Source of the DNA: an uncultured Eubacteriales bacterium
GTDB taxonomy: Bacteria > Bacillota > Clostridia > Oscillospirales > CAG-272
Direction: 5' to 3'
DNA: 48,975 bases
NCBI GenBank assembly: GCA_902491535.1
Contig: CABUHS010000019.1
Location: 1 to 48,975 of the forward strand
The translations under genes and the position numbers were made by a program. Below the pieces are notes generated by a model. That model saw only the letters and a list, made by a program, of their open reading frames with translations. It was not told the DNA's origin and searched no databases. Positions 8,894-17,667 of this stretch are shown here, piece by piece (position 1 is the stretch's first letter; every line of letters starts with the position of its first letter).

Positions 8894-9886
8894 ATGAAAA
8901 AAACTAAAACGATTATTTCCGCAGTTTTGGCACTGACTGCAATTTGGGGAACAGTTTCGCTTTTCGGATGTTCCGGCAAGAAGGAATCGGTACTTATTTA
9001 CACAAGTGCCGAGGATTTCAGAGTCGAAGATCTGAAGGCCAGACTCAAAGAAGAATTTCCGGATTATGACTGTATCGTAGAATATAAGGATACGGGCAGC
9101 CATGCAGCGACTTTGATTGCCGAAGGAAAGAATACAGACTGCGATATCACATATGATCTGGAATATGCCTATCTGGAGCAGCTTTCAGAAAACGGCGTAC
9201 TTGCAGACGTCTCTTCATACGACAGATCGGTTTATACAGCTGATGCTGCGGTAAGCAATTACTATCTTCCCGAACTGAGAAACGGCGGTGCAATAATAAT
9301 CAATCCGGAGGTTCTTGAAGAAAGAAATCTGGCCGTACCTCAGAGCTATGAAGATTTATTGAAGCCGGAGTATAAAGGACTTATATCGATGCCTAATCCC
9401 AAGTCGTCCGGTACGGGATATATGTTCTTAAAAGCGCTTATCGTATCAATGGGCGAGGATGCGGCGTTTGATTATTTTGATAAGCTCAGTGATAACATAC
9501 TTTCGTATACCTCATCCGGTTCCGGTCCTGTAAATGCACTTAAAAATAAAGAAGCTGCGATCGGACTCGGAATGACCGCGCAGGCTGTAAACGCAATAAA
9601 CGACGGAACTAAGCTTGATATAATGTTTTTTGAGGAAGGCTCTCCTTATTCGATGTACGGCCAGGCTGTAATAAGCGGTAAGGAAAACAGAGAATGCGTA
9701 AAAAAAGTATTCGATTTTATGATAAACACCTATTCTAAGGAAACAAACAATAAATTTTATCCCGAACAGATATTCAAAGATTCGGTCTGCGAGGTTAAAA
9801 ATTATCCGAGCAATATAAAGTATACGGATATGGGTGTAAATACGAATGCGGAAAAAAGCAGAATCCTTGAAAAATGGAAATACTGA
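8894..9886 (+). CDS. ABC importer solute-binding lipoprotein (iron/2-aminoethylphosphonate family)
   Basis: The 330-residue lipoprotein begins with a signal peptide ending in a lipobox around SLFGC, so it should be tethered outside the membrane. The mature part opens with SVLIYTSAEDF, typical of the extracellular binding family that includes Fe3+ and 2-aminoethylphosphonate receptors, and contains PNPKSSGTGYMFL, a likely ligand-loop segment. ATG 8894 was chosen because AGAAAGGAAAGG lies just upstream and the signal peptide starts there; an earlier in-frame ATG at 8768 would add an unrelated tail. The ATPase and fused permease follow. The adjacent LicC-like cytidylyltransferase favours an amino-alcohol or aminophosphonate ligand over iron, but the ligand is not proven. 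Confidence 0.8.
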   Translation: MKKTKTIISAVLALTAIWGTVSLFGCSGKKESVLIYTSAEDFRVEDLKARLKEEFPDYDCIVEYKDTGSHAATLIAEGKNTDCDITYDLEYAYLEQLSENGVLADVSSYDRSVYTADAAVSNYYLPELRNGGAIIINPEVLEERNLAVPQSYEDLLKPEYKGLISMPNPKSSGTGYMFLKALIVSMGEDAAFDYFDKLSDNILSYTSSGSGPVNALKNKEAAIGLGMTAQAVNAINDGTKLDIMFFEEGSPYSMYGQAVISGKENRECVKKVFDFMINTYSKETNNKFYPEQIFKDSVCEVKNYPSNIKYTDMGVNTNAEKSRILEKWKY

Positions 9887-9969
9887 GCTGTATACGGTAT
9901 AAATTTAACTGATCAGACTTTTGTTTTTGCCAAGCAAAATATTTGTGCTTAAAAAAACGTTTTAATGAA

Positions 9970-10001
9970 GCCGGATATACGGTATATACCGCATATCCGG
10001 C
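9970..10001 (+). repeat. Inverted repeat between binding-protein and ATPase genes
   Basis: GCCGGATAT (9970-9978) and ATATCCGGC (9993-10001) are perfect complements, with a further inner pairing CGGT/ACCG. The hairpin ends right before the ATPase ribosome binding site GGAAAGG. It may protect the 3' end of the binding-protein message or damp downstream expression, both common in importer operons. It lacks a U-run, so it is not a classic terminator. Confidence 0.5.
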
Positions 10002-10019
10002 GGAAAGGTTCAATTAAAG

Positions 10020-10784
10020 ATGGCGGATAATAAAAACAAGCTAAGCGTAAATTCGGTTTTTCATAAATTCGAAGAAAAACAGGTTTTGAATGATATCAGC
10101 TTTGATGTTTCGGAAGGTGAGTTTCTGTCGATTCTCGGTCCGTCAGGCTGCGGAAAAACGACCTTGCTCAGAATACTGATCGGTCTGCTCAAACCTACGG
10201 GCGGACAGATTATAAAGGACGGGGTGGATATAACAGTTAAGCCTGCCTCCGAGCGCGGAATGGGGATCGTATTTCAAAACTATGCGCTTTTTGAAAATAT
10301 GACTGTCTTCGGAAATATAGAGTATGCTCTTAAAATAAGAAAGTCGGAAAGAAGCGACGCGAAAAAAAGAACCGAAGCAATGATCGGTCATATGGGACTT
10401 TCTGAGCATGCCTTCAAAAAGCCTCATGAGCTTTCGGGAGGGCAGCAGCAGAGAGTTGCCATAGCCAGAACTCTTGTTCTTAATCCCGACATTATTTTGT
10501 TTGACGAACCGATGTCCGCACTCGATGTTGCAACCCGGCTGATGCTCAGGAAAGAACTTAAAAATATCCAGTCTGAGTTCGGCACAACAATGATATATAT
10601 AACACATGATCAGGAGGAAGCGTTTGCACTTTCAGACAGAATAATGATCATGGACAATGCAAAGCTTGTTCAGATCGGTACTCCGGAGGAGATCATAGAG
10701 GCTCCCGAAAATAATTATGTAAAGACTTTTGTTATAGATAACCTTCAGGCGAAGATCGATTCGCTCGTAAAATATGTGAGGTGA
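10020..10784 (+). CDS. ABC importer ATPase
   Basis: The 254-residue ATPase has Walker A GPSGCGKTT near residue 40, Q-loop VFQNYALF, signature LSGGQQQR, Walker B IILFDEPMSALD and switch His in YITHDQEEAFALSDR. It closely resembles the ATPases of iron, polyamine and 2-aminoethylphosphonate importers but is shorter (254 versus about 350), lacking most of the C-terminal regulatory TOBE region. It powers uptake through the fused permease six bases downstream. The start ATG 10020 follows GGAAAGG. Confidence 0.9.
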   Translation: MADNKNKLSVNSVFHKFEEKQVLNDISFDVSEGEFLSILGPSGCGKTTLLRILIGLLKPTGGQIIKDGVDITVKPASERGMGIVFQNYALFENMTVFGNIEYALKIRKSERSDAKKRTEAMIGHMGLSEHAFKKPHELSGGQQQRVAIARTLVLNPDIILFDEPMSALDVATRLMLRKELKNIQSEFGTTMIYITHDQEEAFALSDRIMIMDNAKLVQIGTPEEIIEAPENNYVKTFVIDNLQAKIDSLVKYVR

Positions 10785-10790
10785 GCTTGA

Positions 10791-12476
10791 TTGAAAAAGG
10801 CGAAACGCTTACATATCTCTAAAGGCAGCCATAGCTTTCATTATTCGGGAATGTGCAAGCTGCTGCTGATTCTGTTTTTTGTATTTTTAGTTATCATGCC
10901 TCTTATACGGATGCTGTTTTATATCAGCTCCGACAGTATCAGCCGTGTAATACACAGCCCGGTGTTTGCCGCCGCATCATTGAATTCTCTTAAAATTGCA
11001 ACGGTTTCAACAGTCATTGCATTAGTAATCGCATATATTTTGGCAGCATGCGTTGAACGTTCCGGAATAAAATTCAAAGGTTTTTGGAATATAATTTTAA
11101 TTTTGCCCATGCTGATTCCGTCAATATCTCATGGCATGGGACTTATAGTGCTTCTCGGAAACAACGGAATAATAACACGCCTGTTCGGTCTGGACTGGAA
11201 TATATACGGCATGTGGGGAATCGTCATCGGATCTGTTATGTATGCTTTTCCCGTAGCTTTTCTTATGATCAGGGATATCCTTAAATATGAAGACAGATCG
11301 CCGTATGAAGCGGCGGAGATTTTAGGAATACCTAAATGGAGACAGTTTACCGCAATAACGGTCCCGTATTTGCGTAAACCCCTTATCTCAGTGATTTTTG
11401 CAGTTTTTACAATGATAATAACCGATTACGGAGTACCGCTTATTGTCGGAGGGAAATTTTCTACGATACCTGTTGTTATGTATCAGGAGGTGATCGGACA
11501 GCTTGATTTCGGAAAAGGAGCTGTTTACGGCGTAATTCTGCTGATACCCGCTGTTATAGCGTTCATATTTGATCTGTGCAATAAGGACCGCGGAAATTCC
11601 TCGTATGTTACAAAGAGTTTTGAAAGTGACGGAAGCAGACTGAAAAGGATCTTCGCTTATTTATTCTGCGGAGCTGTTTCACTGTGCGTTCTGCTCCCGA
11701 TCGCGGCTTTTGTTATACTTGGTTTTGCCGAAAATTACCCGGCCGATCTTACATTCACACTTGAAAACATTGCCAAAACTTTCAATCTCAGCGCAGGGAA
11801 GTATTTATGTAATTCAGTAATAATTGCCGTGCTTGTTTCTGTGACCGGAGTAATTATCTCTTTTATCACAGCATATTTTACGGCGCGTATAAAGACAGCG
11901 ACGTCGAGATTTCTGCATCTTATTGCCATTACGTCTGCCGCCATTCCTGGGATCGTTCTCGGTCTCTCTTACGTTATAGTTTTTAAAGGAAGCTTTATTT
12001 ACGGTACGATAGCTATTCTTATAATGGTCAATACGATCCATTTTATAGCGTCCCCGTATATTATGATGTATAATTCGCTTGGAAAAATCAACGGAAACCT
12101 GGAGTCTGTCGGAGAAACTCTCGGTATCAGCCGTTTAAGAATGATAAAGGATGTTTTTATTCCGCAATGCACGTTTACGATCTGTGAAATGTTTTCATAC
12201 TTTTTTGTAAACTGTATGATGACGATTTCTGCGGTTTCCTTTTTGGCGACGACCTCCAATAAACCGGCTGCACTTATGATCAACCAGTTTGAGGCGCAGA
12301 CACAGCTTGAATGCGCGGCGGTCATATCGCTTTTAATTCTTGCGATAAATATATTGATGAAACTGATAATGTATATAATAAAAAAGTTTATATCAAGAGA
12401 ACGTACATCCGATCCGGCAGTCAAAAAGAACGTAAAATCTGTATCGGAAAAAGAGACTCTGTCTTTATCAAGATAA
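10791..12476 (+). CDS. ABC importer permease, two permease domains fused
   Basis: The 561-residue protein contains two consecutive BPD_transp_1 domains with about twelve membrane helices. Each half carries an EAA-type loop facing the ATPase (YEAAEILGIPKWRQF in the first, ESVGETLGISRLRMI in the second). This FbpB/PhnU-type fusion is typical of Fe3+ and 2-aminoethylphosphonate importers. It starts at TTG 10791, six bases after the ATPase stop, with GTGAGGTGAG upstream. With the solute-binding lipoprotein and ATPase it forms a complete importer. The next gene, 50 bases on, is a cytidylyltransferase, which hints that the imported compound is activated with CTP. Confidence 0.9.
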   Translation: MKKAKRLHISKGSHSFHYSGMCKLLLILFFVFLVIMPLIRMLFYISSDSISRVIHSPVFAAASLNSLKIATVSTVIALVIAYILAACVERSGIKFKGFWNIILILPMLIPSISHGMGLIVLLGNNGIITRLFGLDWNIYGMWGIVIGSVMYAFPVAFLMIRDILKYEDRSPYEAAEILGIPKWRQFTAITVPYLRKPLISVIFAVFTMIITDYGVPLIVGGKFSTIPVVMYQEVIGQLDFGKGAVYGVILLIPAVIAFIFDLCNKDRGNSSYVTKSFESDGSRLKRIFAYLFCGAVSLCVLLPIAAFVILGFAENYPADLTFTLENIAKTFNLSAGKYLCNSVIIAVLVSVTGVIISFITAYFTARIKTATSRFLHLIAITSAAIPGIVLGLSYVIVFKGSFIYGTIAILIMVNTIHFIASPYIMMYNSLGKINGNLESVGETLGISRLRMIKDVFIPQCTFTICEMFSYFFVNCMMTISAVSFLATTSNKPAALMINQFEAQTQLECAAVISLLILAINILMKLIMYIIKKFISRERTSDPAVKKNVKSVSEKETLSLSR

Positions 12477-12526
12477 GTAAAATTTTTTAATAACGGACTT
12501 GCTCCGGAAAGGAACATCACTGAAAA

Positions 12527-13414
12527 ATGATCACAAAAAAACAGTTTGATATATTAGTCTATTTAGCGGAAAGCAGCGGAAAAGAAACACAGCGGACAAT
12601 TGCACAAAATACAGGTATGTCTGTAGGCACGGTAAATAAGATCATAACAGAGCTTACCGCTGACGGAATCATATCGGACAGTGAGATAACAGAAAAAGGA
12701 CGCGATGTTTTAGAAGGATTCAGAGTTAAACGCGCGGTATTTATTGCCGCAGGCTTTGGCTCGCGTCTTGCGCCTATAACCTTTAACACACCGAAACCGC
12801 TTGTCAGGGTTAAAGGAAAAAGGATAATTGATTCACTTTTAGATGCGGTTATTGCGCAGGGGATAACAGAGATTTATATCGTGCGCGGATATTTGGGAGA
12901 GCAGTTCGATCAGCTGTTATACAAATATCCGATGATAAAATTTATCGAAAATCCTGTTTATAATGAAGCAAATAATATTTCGTCGGCATACTGCGCAAGC
13001 TACCTGCTTAAAAATGCTTATGTTATGGAAGCGGATCTTCTCCTTTATAATCCGTCGCTCATAACAAAATACCAATATTCCTCCAATTATCTCGGAGTGC
13101 CGGTAGATAAAACGAACGATTGGTGTCTGTACACCGAAGGAGGACGCGTTACAAAGCTTGCGCTCGGCGGAGTCGACTGTTATCATATGTTCGGCATCTC
13201 CTACTGGACGGAAGAGGACGGCGCAAAATTAGTTGAAGACGTCAAGGATGTTTATCAGGCTCCGGGAGGCAAGGAACGTTACTGGGATCAGGTCGCCCTT
13301 GAATACCATATCGATAATTACAATGTATCTGTGCGCGAATGTAATTTCGATGATATAATAGAGATCGATACCTTTAACGAACTGAAAAAGATTGATAAAA
13401 CTTACGACATGTAA
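12527..13414 (+). CDS. Winged-helix domain fused to LicC-like cytidylyltransferase
   Basis: Residues 1-65 form a MarR-like winged helix (QRTIAQNTGMSVGTVNKII as the helix-turn-helix). Residues of about 68-295 form a nucleotidyltransferase: AAGFGSRLAPIT signature, TPKPLV with the catalytic Lys, VMEADLLL with the metal Asp, and GISYWTEEDG and RYWDQVALEY blocks. The order and spacing resemble phosphocholine cytidylyltransferase LicC and the related 2-aminoethylphosphonate cytidylyltransferase PntC. The likely reaction is CTP plus a phospho-amino-alcohol or aminophosphonate to a CMP/CDP-linked product for surface decoration. It sits 50 bases after the importer permease, in the same unit. The fused DNA-binding domain suggests autoregulation. 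The exact substrate cannot be told from sequence; sugar-1-phosphate is less likely. Confidence 0.8.
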   Translation: MITKKQFDILVYLAESSGKETQRTIAQNTGMSVGTVNKIITELTADGIISDSEITEKGRDVLEGFRVKRAVFIAAGFGSRLAPITFNTPKPLVRVKGKRIIDSLLDAVIAQGITEIYIVRGYLGEQFDQLLYKYPMIKFIENPVYNEANNISSAYCASYLLKNAYVMEADLLLYNPSLITKYQYSSNYLGVPVDKTNDWCLYTEGGRVTKLALGGVDCYHMFGISYWTEEDGAKLVEDVKDVYQAPGGKERYWDQVALEYHIDNYNVSVRECNFDDIIEIDTFNELKKIDKTYDM

Positions 13415-13422
13415 AAATATTC

Positions 13423-13467
13423 AAAAAACGCTTTTTACTCATGGCTCATGGGTAAAAGCGTTTTTTG
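13423..13467. terminator. Bidirectional terminator between converging operons
   Basis: AAAAAACGCTTTTTA and the matching arm ending in AAAAGCGTTTTTT pair around CTCATGGCTCATGG. An A-run on one side and a T-run on the other allow termination of the importer/cytidylyltransferase unit (+) and the pst-phoU operon (-), which converge here. The remaining bases to 13598 show nothing further. Confidence 0.75.
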
Positions 13468-13598
13468 ATTTAAACAGACAAAAGCACATGACTGCTTTCT
13501 ATTATATTGTCAATAGAAACCCGATAAACTGTATATAAATAGAGAGAATAATATGCTTTACGGGTTTTATGTTTAAACAGTCTTTTGTAATAACGGCA

Positions 13599-14276
13599 TC
13601 AATTGGAATCTTCTGTATCAGTAATCCTGCTTTTTATATCAACTTTATTGCCTGTAATGGAAAACAACACCCATTTTGCAATCTCCGCCGCATGATCTCC
13701 TATGCGCTCAAAATATTTTGCGATCATCAAAAGATCAAGTACCTTTTCTCCGTCAACTTCCGGATTTCCGAACTGTCCAATCAGATTTGTTTTAATATCA
13801 TCAAAATAGCCGTCTACAACATCGTCATAGTCAACCACCTCTTTAGCAAGATTTACATCACGCTTTACAAAAGCGTCGATACTGTCTGTAACCATCTTTA
13901 TTGTCGCTCTTGCCATGTCCTGAATCGACGGTATGTTATTGAGTACCCTAATATTTGCCATCATCACAATTTCCGCAATATCACTCGAATTATCTCCGAT
14001 GCGTTCCATATCCGTAACCATTTTAAGTGCAGAGGAGATCACACGCAGATCCTTTGCCACCGGCTGCTGTTGTAAAAGCAGTTTGATGCACATCGTCTCA
14101 ATATCACGTTCTTTCCTGTCTATTTCGGCAGACAGCGCAGGAACTTTATCTGCAATTTTAGTATTTCCCTCTGACAGCGCTTTTGCTGCCATGGCAATAG
14201 CATTTTCGCATAGCGCGCCCATTTCAATAAGTTCCTTATGAAGAAGCTCTAACTGTTCATCAAATTCCCGTCGCAT
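13599..14276 (-). CDS. phoU: Phosphate signalling protein PhoU
   Basis: The 225-residue protein has the two three-helix PhoU repeats. The start is RREFDEQLELLHKEL; each half holds an acidic metal-binding stretch (DMERIGDNSSDIAE and YFERIGDHAAEIAKW), the family signature. It couples the Pst transporter to PhoR/PhoP signalling and prevents phosphate over-uptake in the cytoplasm. It starts at the base next to the pstB stop and is the last gene of the pst operon. Confidence 0.95.
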   Translation of the reverse strand: MRREFDEQLELLHKELIEMGALCENAIAMAAKALSEGNTKIADKVPALSAEIDRKERDIETMCIKLLLQQQPVAKDLRVISSALKMVTDMERIGDNSSDIAEIVMMANIRVLNNIPSIQDMARATIKMVTDSIDAFVKRDVNLAKEVVDYDDVVDGYFDDIKTNLIGQFGNPEVDGEKVLDLLMIAKYFERIGDHAAEIAKWVLFSITGNKVDIKSRITDTEDSN

Positions 14277-15032
14277 TTATCCGAACCTCCCTGTAATATA
14301 GTCTTCTGTACGTTTATCCCCCGGCTGTGAAAATATCGCTTCTGTCTCAGAAAATTCAATTAAGTCTCCAAGCAGAAAGAACGCCGTGTTATCTGAGATA
14401 CGGACAGCCTGCTGCATATTGTGCGTTACTATAACAATGGTATACTTTTCTTTCAGTTTTATTGCAAGTTCTTCTATATGAGAAGTAGAGATCGGGTCGA
14501 GTGCAGAAGTCGGTTCGTCCATCAAAAGAACCTTCGGCTCCACGGCAAGCGCACGGGCAATACAAAGGCGTTGCTGCTGACCTCCGGAAAGTCCCAAAGC
14601 GTTCTTTTTAAGTCTATCCTTTACTTCTTCCCAAATAGCCGCGTCACGCAAAGAGCGCTCTACAATATCATCGAGCTTTATTTTACTCCGTATTCCGTGC
14701 GTTCGGGGACCGTAAGCAATATTATCGTAAATACTCATAGGAAATGGATTCGGCTTCTGGAACACCATTCCAATGTTTTTCCGAAGTTCACTCACATCGA
14801 CAGACGAACTGTAGATATTCTGTTCGTTATATAATACCTCGCCTGTAATTTTAACATTGGGTATCAGGTCGTTCATTCGGTTAAGCGTTTTCAAAAAGGT
14901 AGATTTTCCGCAGCCAGAGGGACCGATCAACGCAGTAATGTTTTTTTCAGGAATTTCCATGTTGATCCCTTTGAGTGCCTGTGATTTTCCATACCACAAG
15001 CACAGGTCTTTTACAGTTATAACAGATCTCAT
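14277..15032 (-). CDS. pstB: Phosphate ABC transporter ATPase PstB
   Basis: The 251-residue ATPase has Walker A GPSGCGKST, Q-loop VFQKPNPFPMSIYDNIAYG (specific for PstB), signature LSGGQQQR and Walker B VLLMDEPTSALDPIST. ATG 15032 is preferred because AAGGAG lies seven bases upstream and its ATG overlaps the pstA TGA (ATGA), a translational-coupling arrangement. An ATG 21 bases further upstream is possible but has no such signal. It drives high-affinity phosphate uptake through PstA and PstC. Confidence 0.95.
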   Translation of the reverse strand: MRSVITVKDLCLWYGKSQALKGINMEIPEKNITALIGPSGCGKSTFLKTLNRMNDLIPNVKITGEVLYNEQNIYSSSVDVSELRKNIGMVFQKPNPFPMSIYDNIAYGPRTHGIRSKIKLDDIVERSLRDAAIWEEVKDRLKKNALGLSGGQQQRLCIARALAVEPKVLLMDEPTSALDPISTSHIEELAIKLKEKYTIVIVTHNMQQAVRISDNTAFFLLGDLIEFSETEAIFSQPGDKRTEDYITGRFG

Positions 15033-15877
15033 ATACTTCTCCTTTTCCCCCAATATCGGCTGACAAGCGCCGCTGTAAAATTTATTATTAGCGTCATAAT
15101 CATTAAGATAGCAGCGATAGCAAATGCGACCTCAAATTCGCCCTGTTCCTTTGCAAAAAAATACAGTGCAACGGTCAGCGTACAGCCCGAACTGATAAGT
15201 CCGTCGAAGAATCCGTTCAATGTATGAGCAAATCCTGCCGTAAAGAGCAATGCCGCCGATTCTCCGAGTATTCTTCCGACAGAAAGAATACAGCCTGTAA
15301 TCATGCCATCCACACATCCGGGAAGTACCACGGTACGAATAACCCGCCATTTTCCCGCACCGAGCCCAAATGCGCCCTCACGATAGCTTTGCGGAACGGT
15401 TTTCAGGCTTTCCTGCGTGGTACGCATGACAGTCGGAAGATTCATAATAGCAAGGGTCAGTACACCGGCTATGAGAGAGGTTTTCATATTCAGAAACTGG
15501 CAGAAGAATAGCATCCCCACAAGACCGTATATGATAGAAGGAATTCCCGACAGGGTTTCAGCTGCATACTCAATCATGCCGACAAGCTTTTTGTTCTTTG
15601 CATACTCAGTCAGATAAATTGCCGCTCCTACTCCAAGGGGAATAACAAACAGTAAAGTTGCGATAATGATGTAAAGTGTATTCAGAATATCCGGCAGAAT
15701 ACCGATTCGCCCTGAAAGATAGCTCGGCTTTGTAGACAGCAGTTCCCATGTTATATACGGTACTCCTTTTACAAGAATATATCCGACCAAAAACAACACC
15801 AGCATAGCCATAATTCCAACAGACAACCACATGAGGAGCTTCATTGTAAAAATATAACCTTTTCTTCTTCCTCTCAT
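15029..15877 (-). CDS. pstA: Phosphate ABC transporter permease PstA
   Basis: The 282-residue permease has six membrane helices and the EAA loop SYREGAFGLGAGKWRVI that docks PstB. ESLKTVPQSYREG is a family mark, and the segment GGIPSIIYGLVG-like (SGIPSIIYGLVG) is shared with PstC. RBS AAGGAG lies seven bases upstream of ATG 15877, one base after the pstC stop. It pairs with PstC to form the phosphate channel. Confidence 0.95.
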   Translation of the reverse strand: MRGRRKGYIFTMKLLMWLSVGIMAMLVLFLVGYILVKGVPYITWELLSTKPSYLSGRIGILPDILNTLYIIIATLLFVIPLGVGAAIYLTEYAKNKKLVGMIEYAAETLSGIPSIIYGLVGMLFFCQFLNMKTSLIAGVLTLAIMNLPTVMRTTQESLKTVPQSYREGAFGLGAGKWRVIRTVVLPGCVDGMITGCILSVGRILGESAALLFTAGFAHTLNGFFDGLISSGCTLTVALYFFAKEQGEFEVAFAIAAILMIMTLIINFTAALVSRYWGKRRSI

Positions 15878-15878
15878 C

Positions 15879-16751
15879 TCAGCACTCCTTGTCCCGTTTT
15901 AGAAAGAAATTCAGCGCCGCATTTATCATCATAATAAACAGAAACAGCACGAGCGCTATGGAAAACAGCGCCTGACGCTGTAGACTGCCGTCCGCCGAAT
16001 ATGACATCTCGGAGGCAATCGCTGTTGTGAGAAACCGCACACTTCCGAACAGAGACGGCATATTGGCTACATTTCCGGCAACCATCATCACTGCCATAGC
16101 TTCTCCAATAGCACGTCCTACGCCTAACACGACCGCCGCTGCAATTCCGCTCTTTGCTGCGGGGACGGACACTCGGAAATAAGTTTCAACAGGTGTTGCG
16201 CCAAGCGAAAGAGAAGCGTCCTCATATTCTTTCGGTACGGCCTCAAGAGCTGTTACGGATACTTTAACAATAGACGGCAAAATCATCACTGCCAATACGA
16301 TAATCGCCGCAAACAGGCTTGCACCGTCCGGCAGACCGAACATTTTTCGGATAGCGGGAACAAGCACGATCATTCCCACAAGACCATATACAACCGACGG
16401 AATTCCGGCAAGCAGGCTGATCGTTGATTCCATGACGGTTTTTAATTGCTTCGGTGCAAGTTTAGCAAGATACACGGCGGTCAGAAATCCGATCGGTACA
16501 CCTATGAGTATTGCGCCTGCCGTTCCGTAAACACTGGTCATAATAAACGGCAGAATACCGTAAGATGGTTCTGCTGCCGTCGAAGCCCATTCTTTTCCGA
16601 AAAGGAATTGAAAAATACCGATCTCACGGATAGCCGGAATACCGGATAGAACAAGGTAAACCGTAATCAGCAGTACAAATCCCACTGTAACAAATCCTAA
16701 CATAAAGAATACACCGTGTACAATATTTTCAAACAATCTCTTTTTCTTCAT
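15879..16751 (-). CDS. pstC: Phosphate ABC transporter permease PstC
   Basis: The 290-residue permease has six predicted helices, with LAGIPSVVYGLVGM and the EAA loop EYEDASLSLGATPVETYFRV. The segment ILPFIMTSVYGT near residue 67 and VGRAIGEAMAVMMVAGN near the C-terminal third are PstC hallmarks. RBS AAGGACTG precedes ATG 16751. It is the first permease gene after pstS, with a 58-base gap that allows higher expression of the binding protein. Confidence 0.95.
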   Translation of the reverse strand: MKKKRLFENIVHGVFFMLGFVTVGFVLLITVYLVLSGIPAIREIGIFQFLFGKEWASTAAEPSYGILPFIMTSVYGTAGAILIGVPIGFLTAVYLAKLAPKQLKTVMESTISLLAGIPSVVYGLVGMIVLVPAIRKMFGLPDGASLFAAIIVLAVMILPSIVKVSVTALEAVPKEYEDASLSLGATPVETYFRVSVPAAKSGIAAAVVLGVGRAIGEAMAVMMVAGNVANMPSLFGSVRFLTTAIASEMSYSADGSLQRQALFSIALVLFLFIMMINAALNFFLKRDKEC

Positions 16752-16809
16752 TATTACAGTCCTTTCAACAAGTGAAAAGCGGCAGCTTTTTTCCGGTGCC
16801 GCTCTTTAC

Positions 16810-17622
16810 TTATTTTACCGGTACGGCTCCGGCATTTTTGATTACTTCCGAAGCGTCACTTGATATGATGTAGTCAAAAAATTTTTGTGCTGCATCAGAT
16901 AGATTGCTGTCGGTTCTCGTAACAAGTACAAAGTTGCGCTGTACTTTGTAGCTTCCGTCTTTAATTGTAGCTTCACTTGGTGCTACGCCATCCACCTTGA
17001 GCGCCTTAACGCTGTCTTTTACGGAGGCGAGAGAGGCGTAACCGATAGCAGCGGGATTTCCGGCAACCGTCGTAATCACATCACCTGTAGAGGTCAATTC
17101 CTGGCGGTACTTACATTTTTCGGCAGTTTTCGTAATTGATTCAAACCCGTCGCGGGTGCCGCTTCCGGCTTCGCGCCCGATCAACACGATTTCATCATCG
17201 TTTCCGCCAACTTCGTTCCAGTTTTTGATTTCTCCGGTATAGATTTTTGCGATATCTTCAAGAGTTAGATCCGAAATGGGATTTGCAGGATTAATAATAA
17301 TCGCGATACCGTCATAGGCAAGAACTGTTCCGGTAAGCCCCTTTGCCTTTTCCTCATCCTTAAGGTCACGGCTGGAAAGACCGATATCGCAGCGTCCTTC
17401 TGCTACTGCTGTAATTCCCGTACCGGAACCGGTGGGGTTGTATGTAACGTTGATACCTTTGTTTTCTGCCTCAAAAGTTTCTTTTAGTGATCCAATTACA
17501 TTTTCCATGGATGTAGATCCATCTGTTGCAACTGATCCGGTTATTTGTTTCCCGCAGCCGGTAAACATAGATATTACCAAAACTGAGGCAAGTGCAGATG
17601 AAAATATTCTTTTTGTTTTCAT
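16810..17622 (-). CDS. pstS: Phosphate-binding lipoprotein PstS
   Basis: The 270-residue lipoprotein has a signal peptide with lipobox SMFTGC (Cys23). The mature start GSVATDGSTSMENVIG and later GSGTGITAVAEG and REAGSGTRDGFE carry the Ser/Thr/Arg phosphate-binding loops of the PstS family. It captures inorganic phosphate outside the membrane and hands it to PstCA. It is the promoter-proximal gene of the operon, behind a PhoP-box-like site. Confidence 0.95.
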   Translation of the reverse strand: MKTKRIFSSALASVLVISMFTGCGKQITGSVATDGSTSMENVIGSLKETFEAENKGINVTYNPTGSGTGITAVAEGRCDIGLSSRDLKDEEKAKGLTGTVLAYDGIAIIINPANPISDLTLEDIAKIYTGEIKNWNEVGGNDDEIVLIGREAGSGTRDGFESITKTAEKCKYRQELTSTGDVITTVAGNPAAIGYASLASVKDSVKALKVDGVAPSEATIKDGSYKVQRNFVLVTRTDSNLSDAAQKFFDYIISSDASEVIKNAGAVPVK

Positions 17623-17667
17623 AATTAAAATCTCCTTTAGTTTTTATGCTTTTTTAATTACGGTTTT

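Noticed and set aside
13569..14075. + strand 168-codon open frame
   Set aside because: Antisense to phoU, with no domain or RBS support.
13599..17622. pst operon as cargo of the recombinase element
   Set aside because: Gene order and codon style look chromosomal, and no second attachment site or cotJC remainder was seen beyond it.
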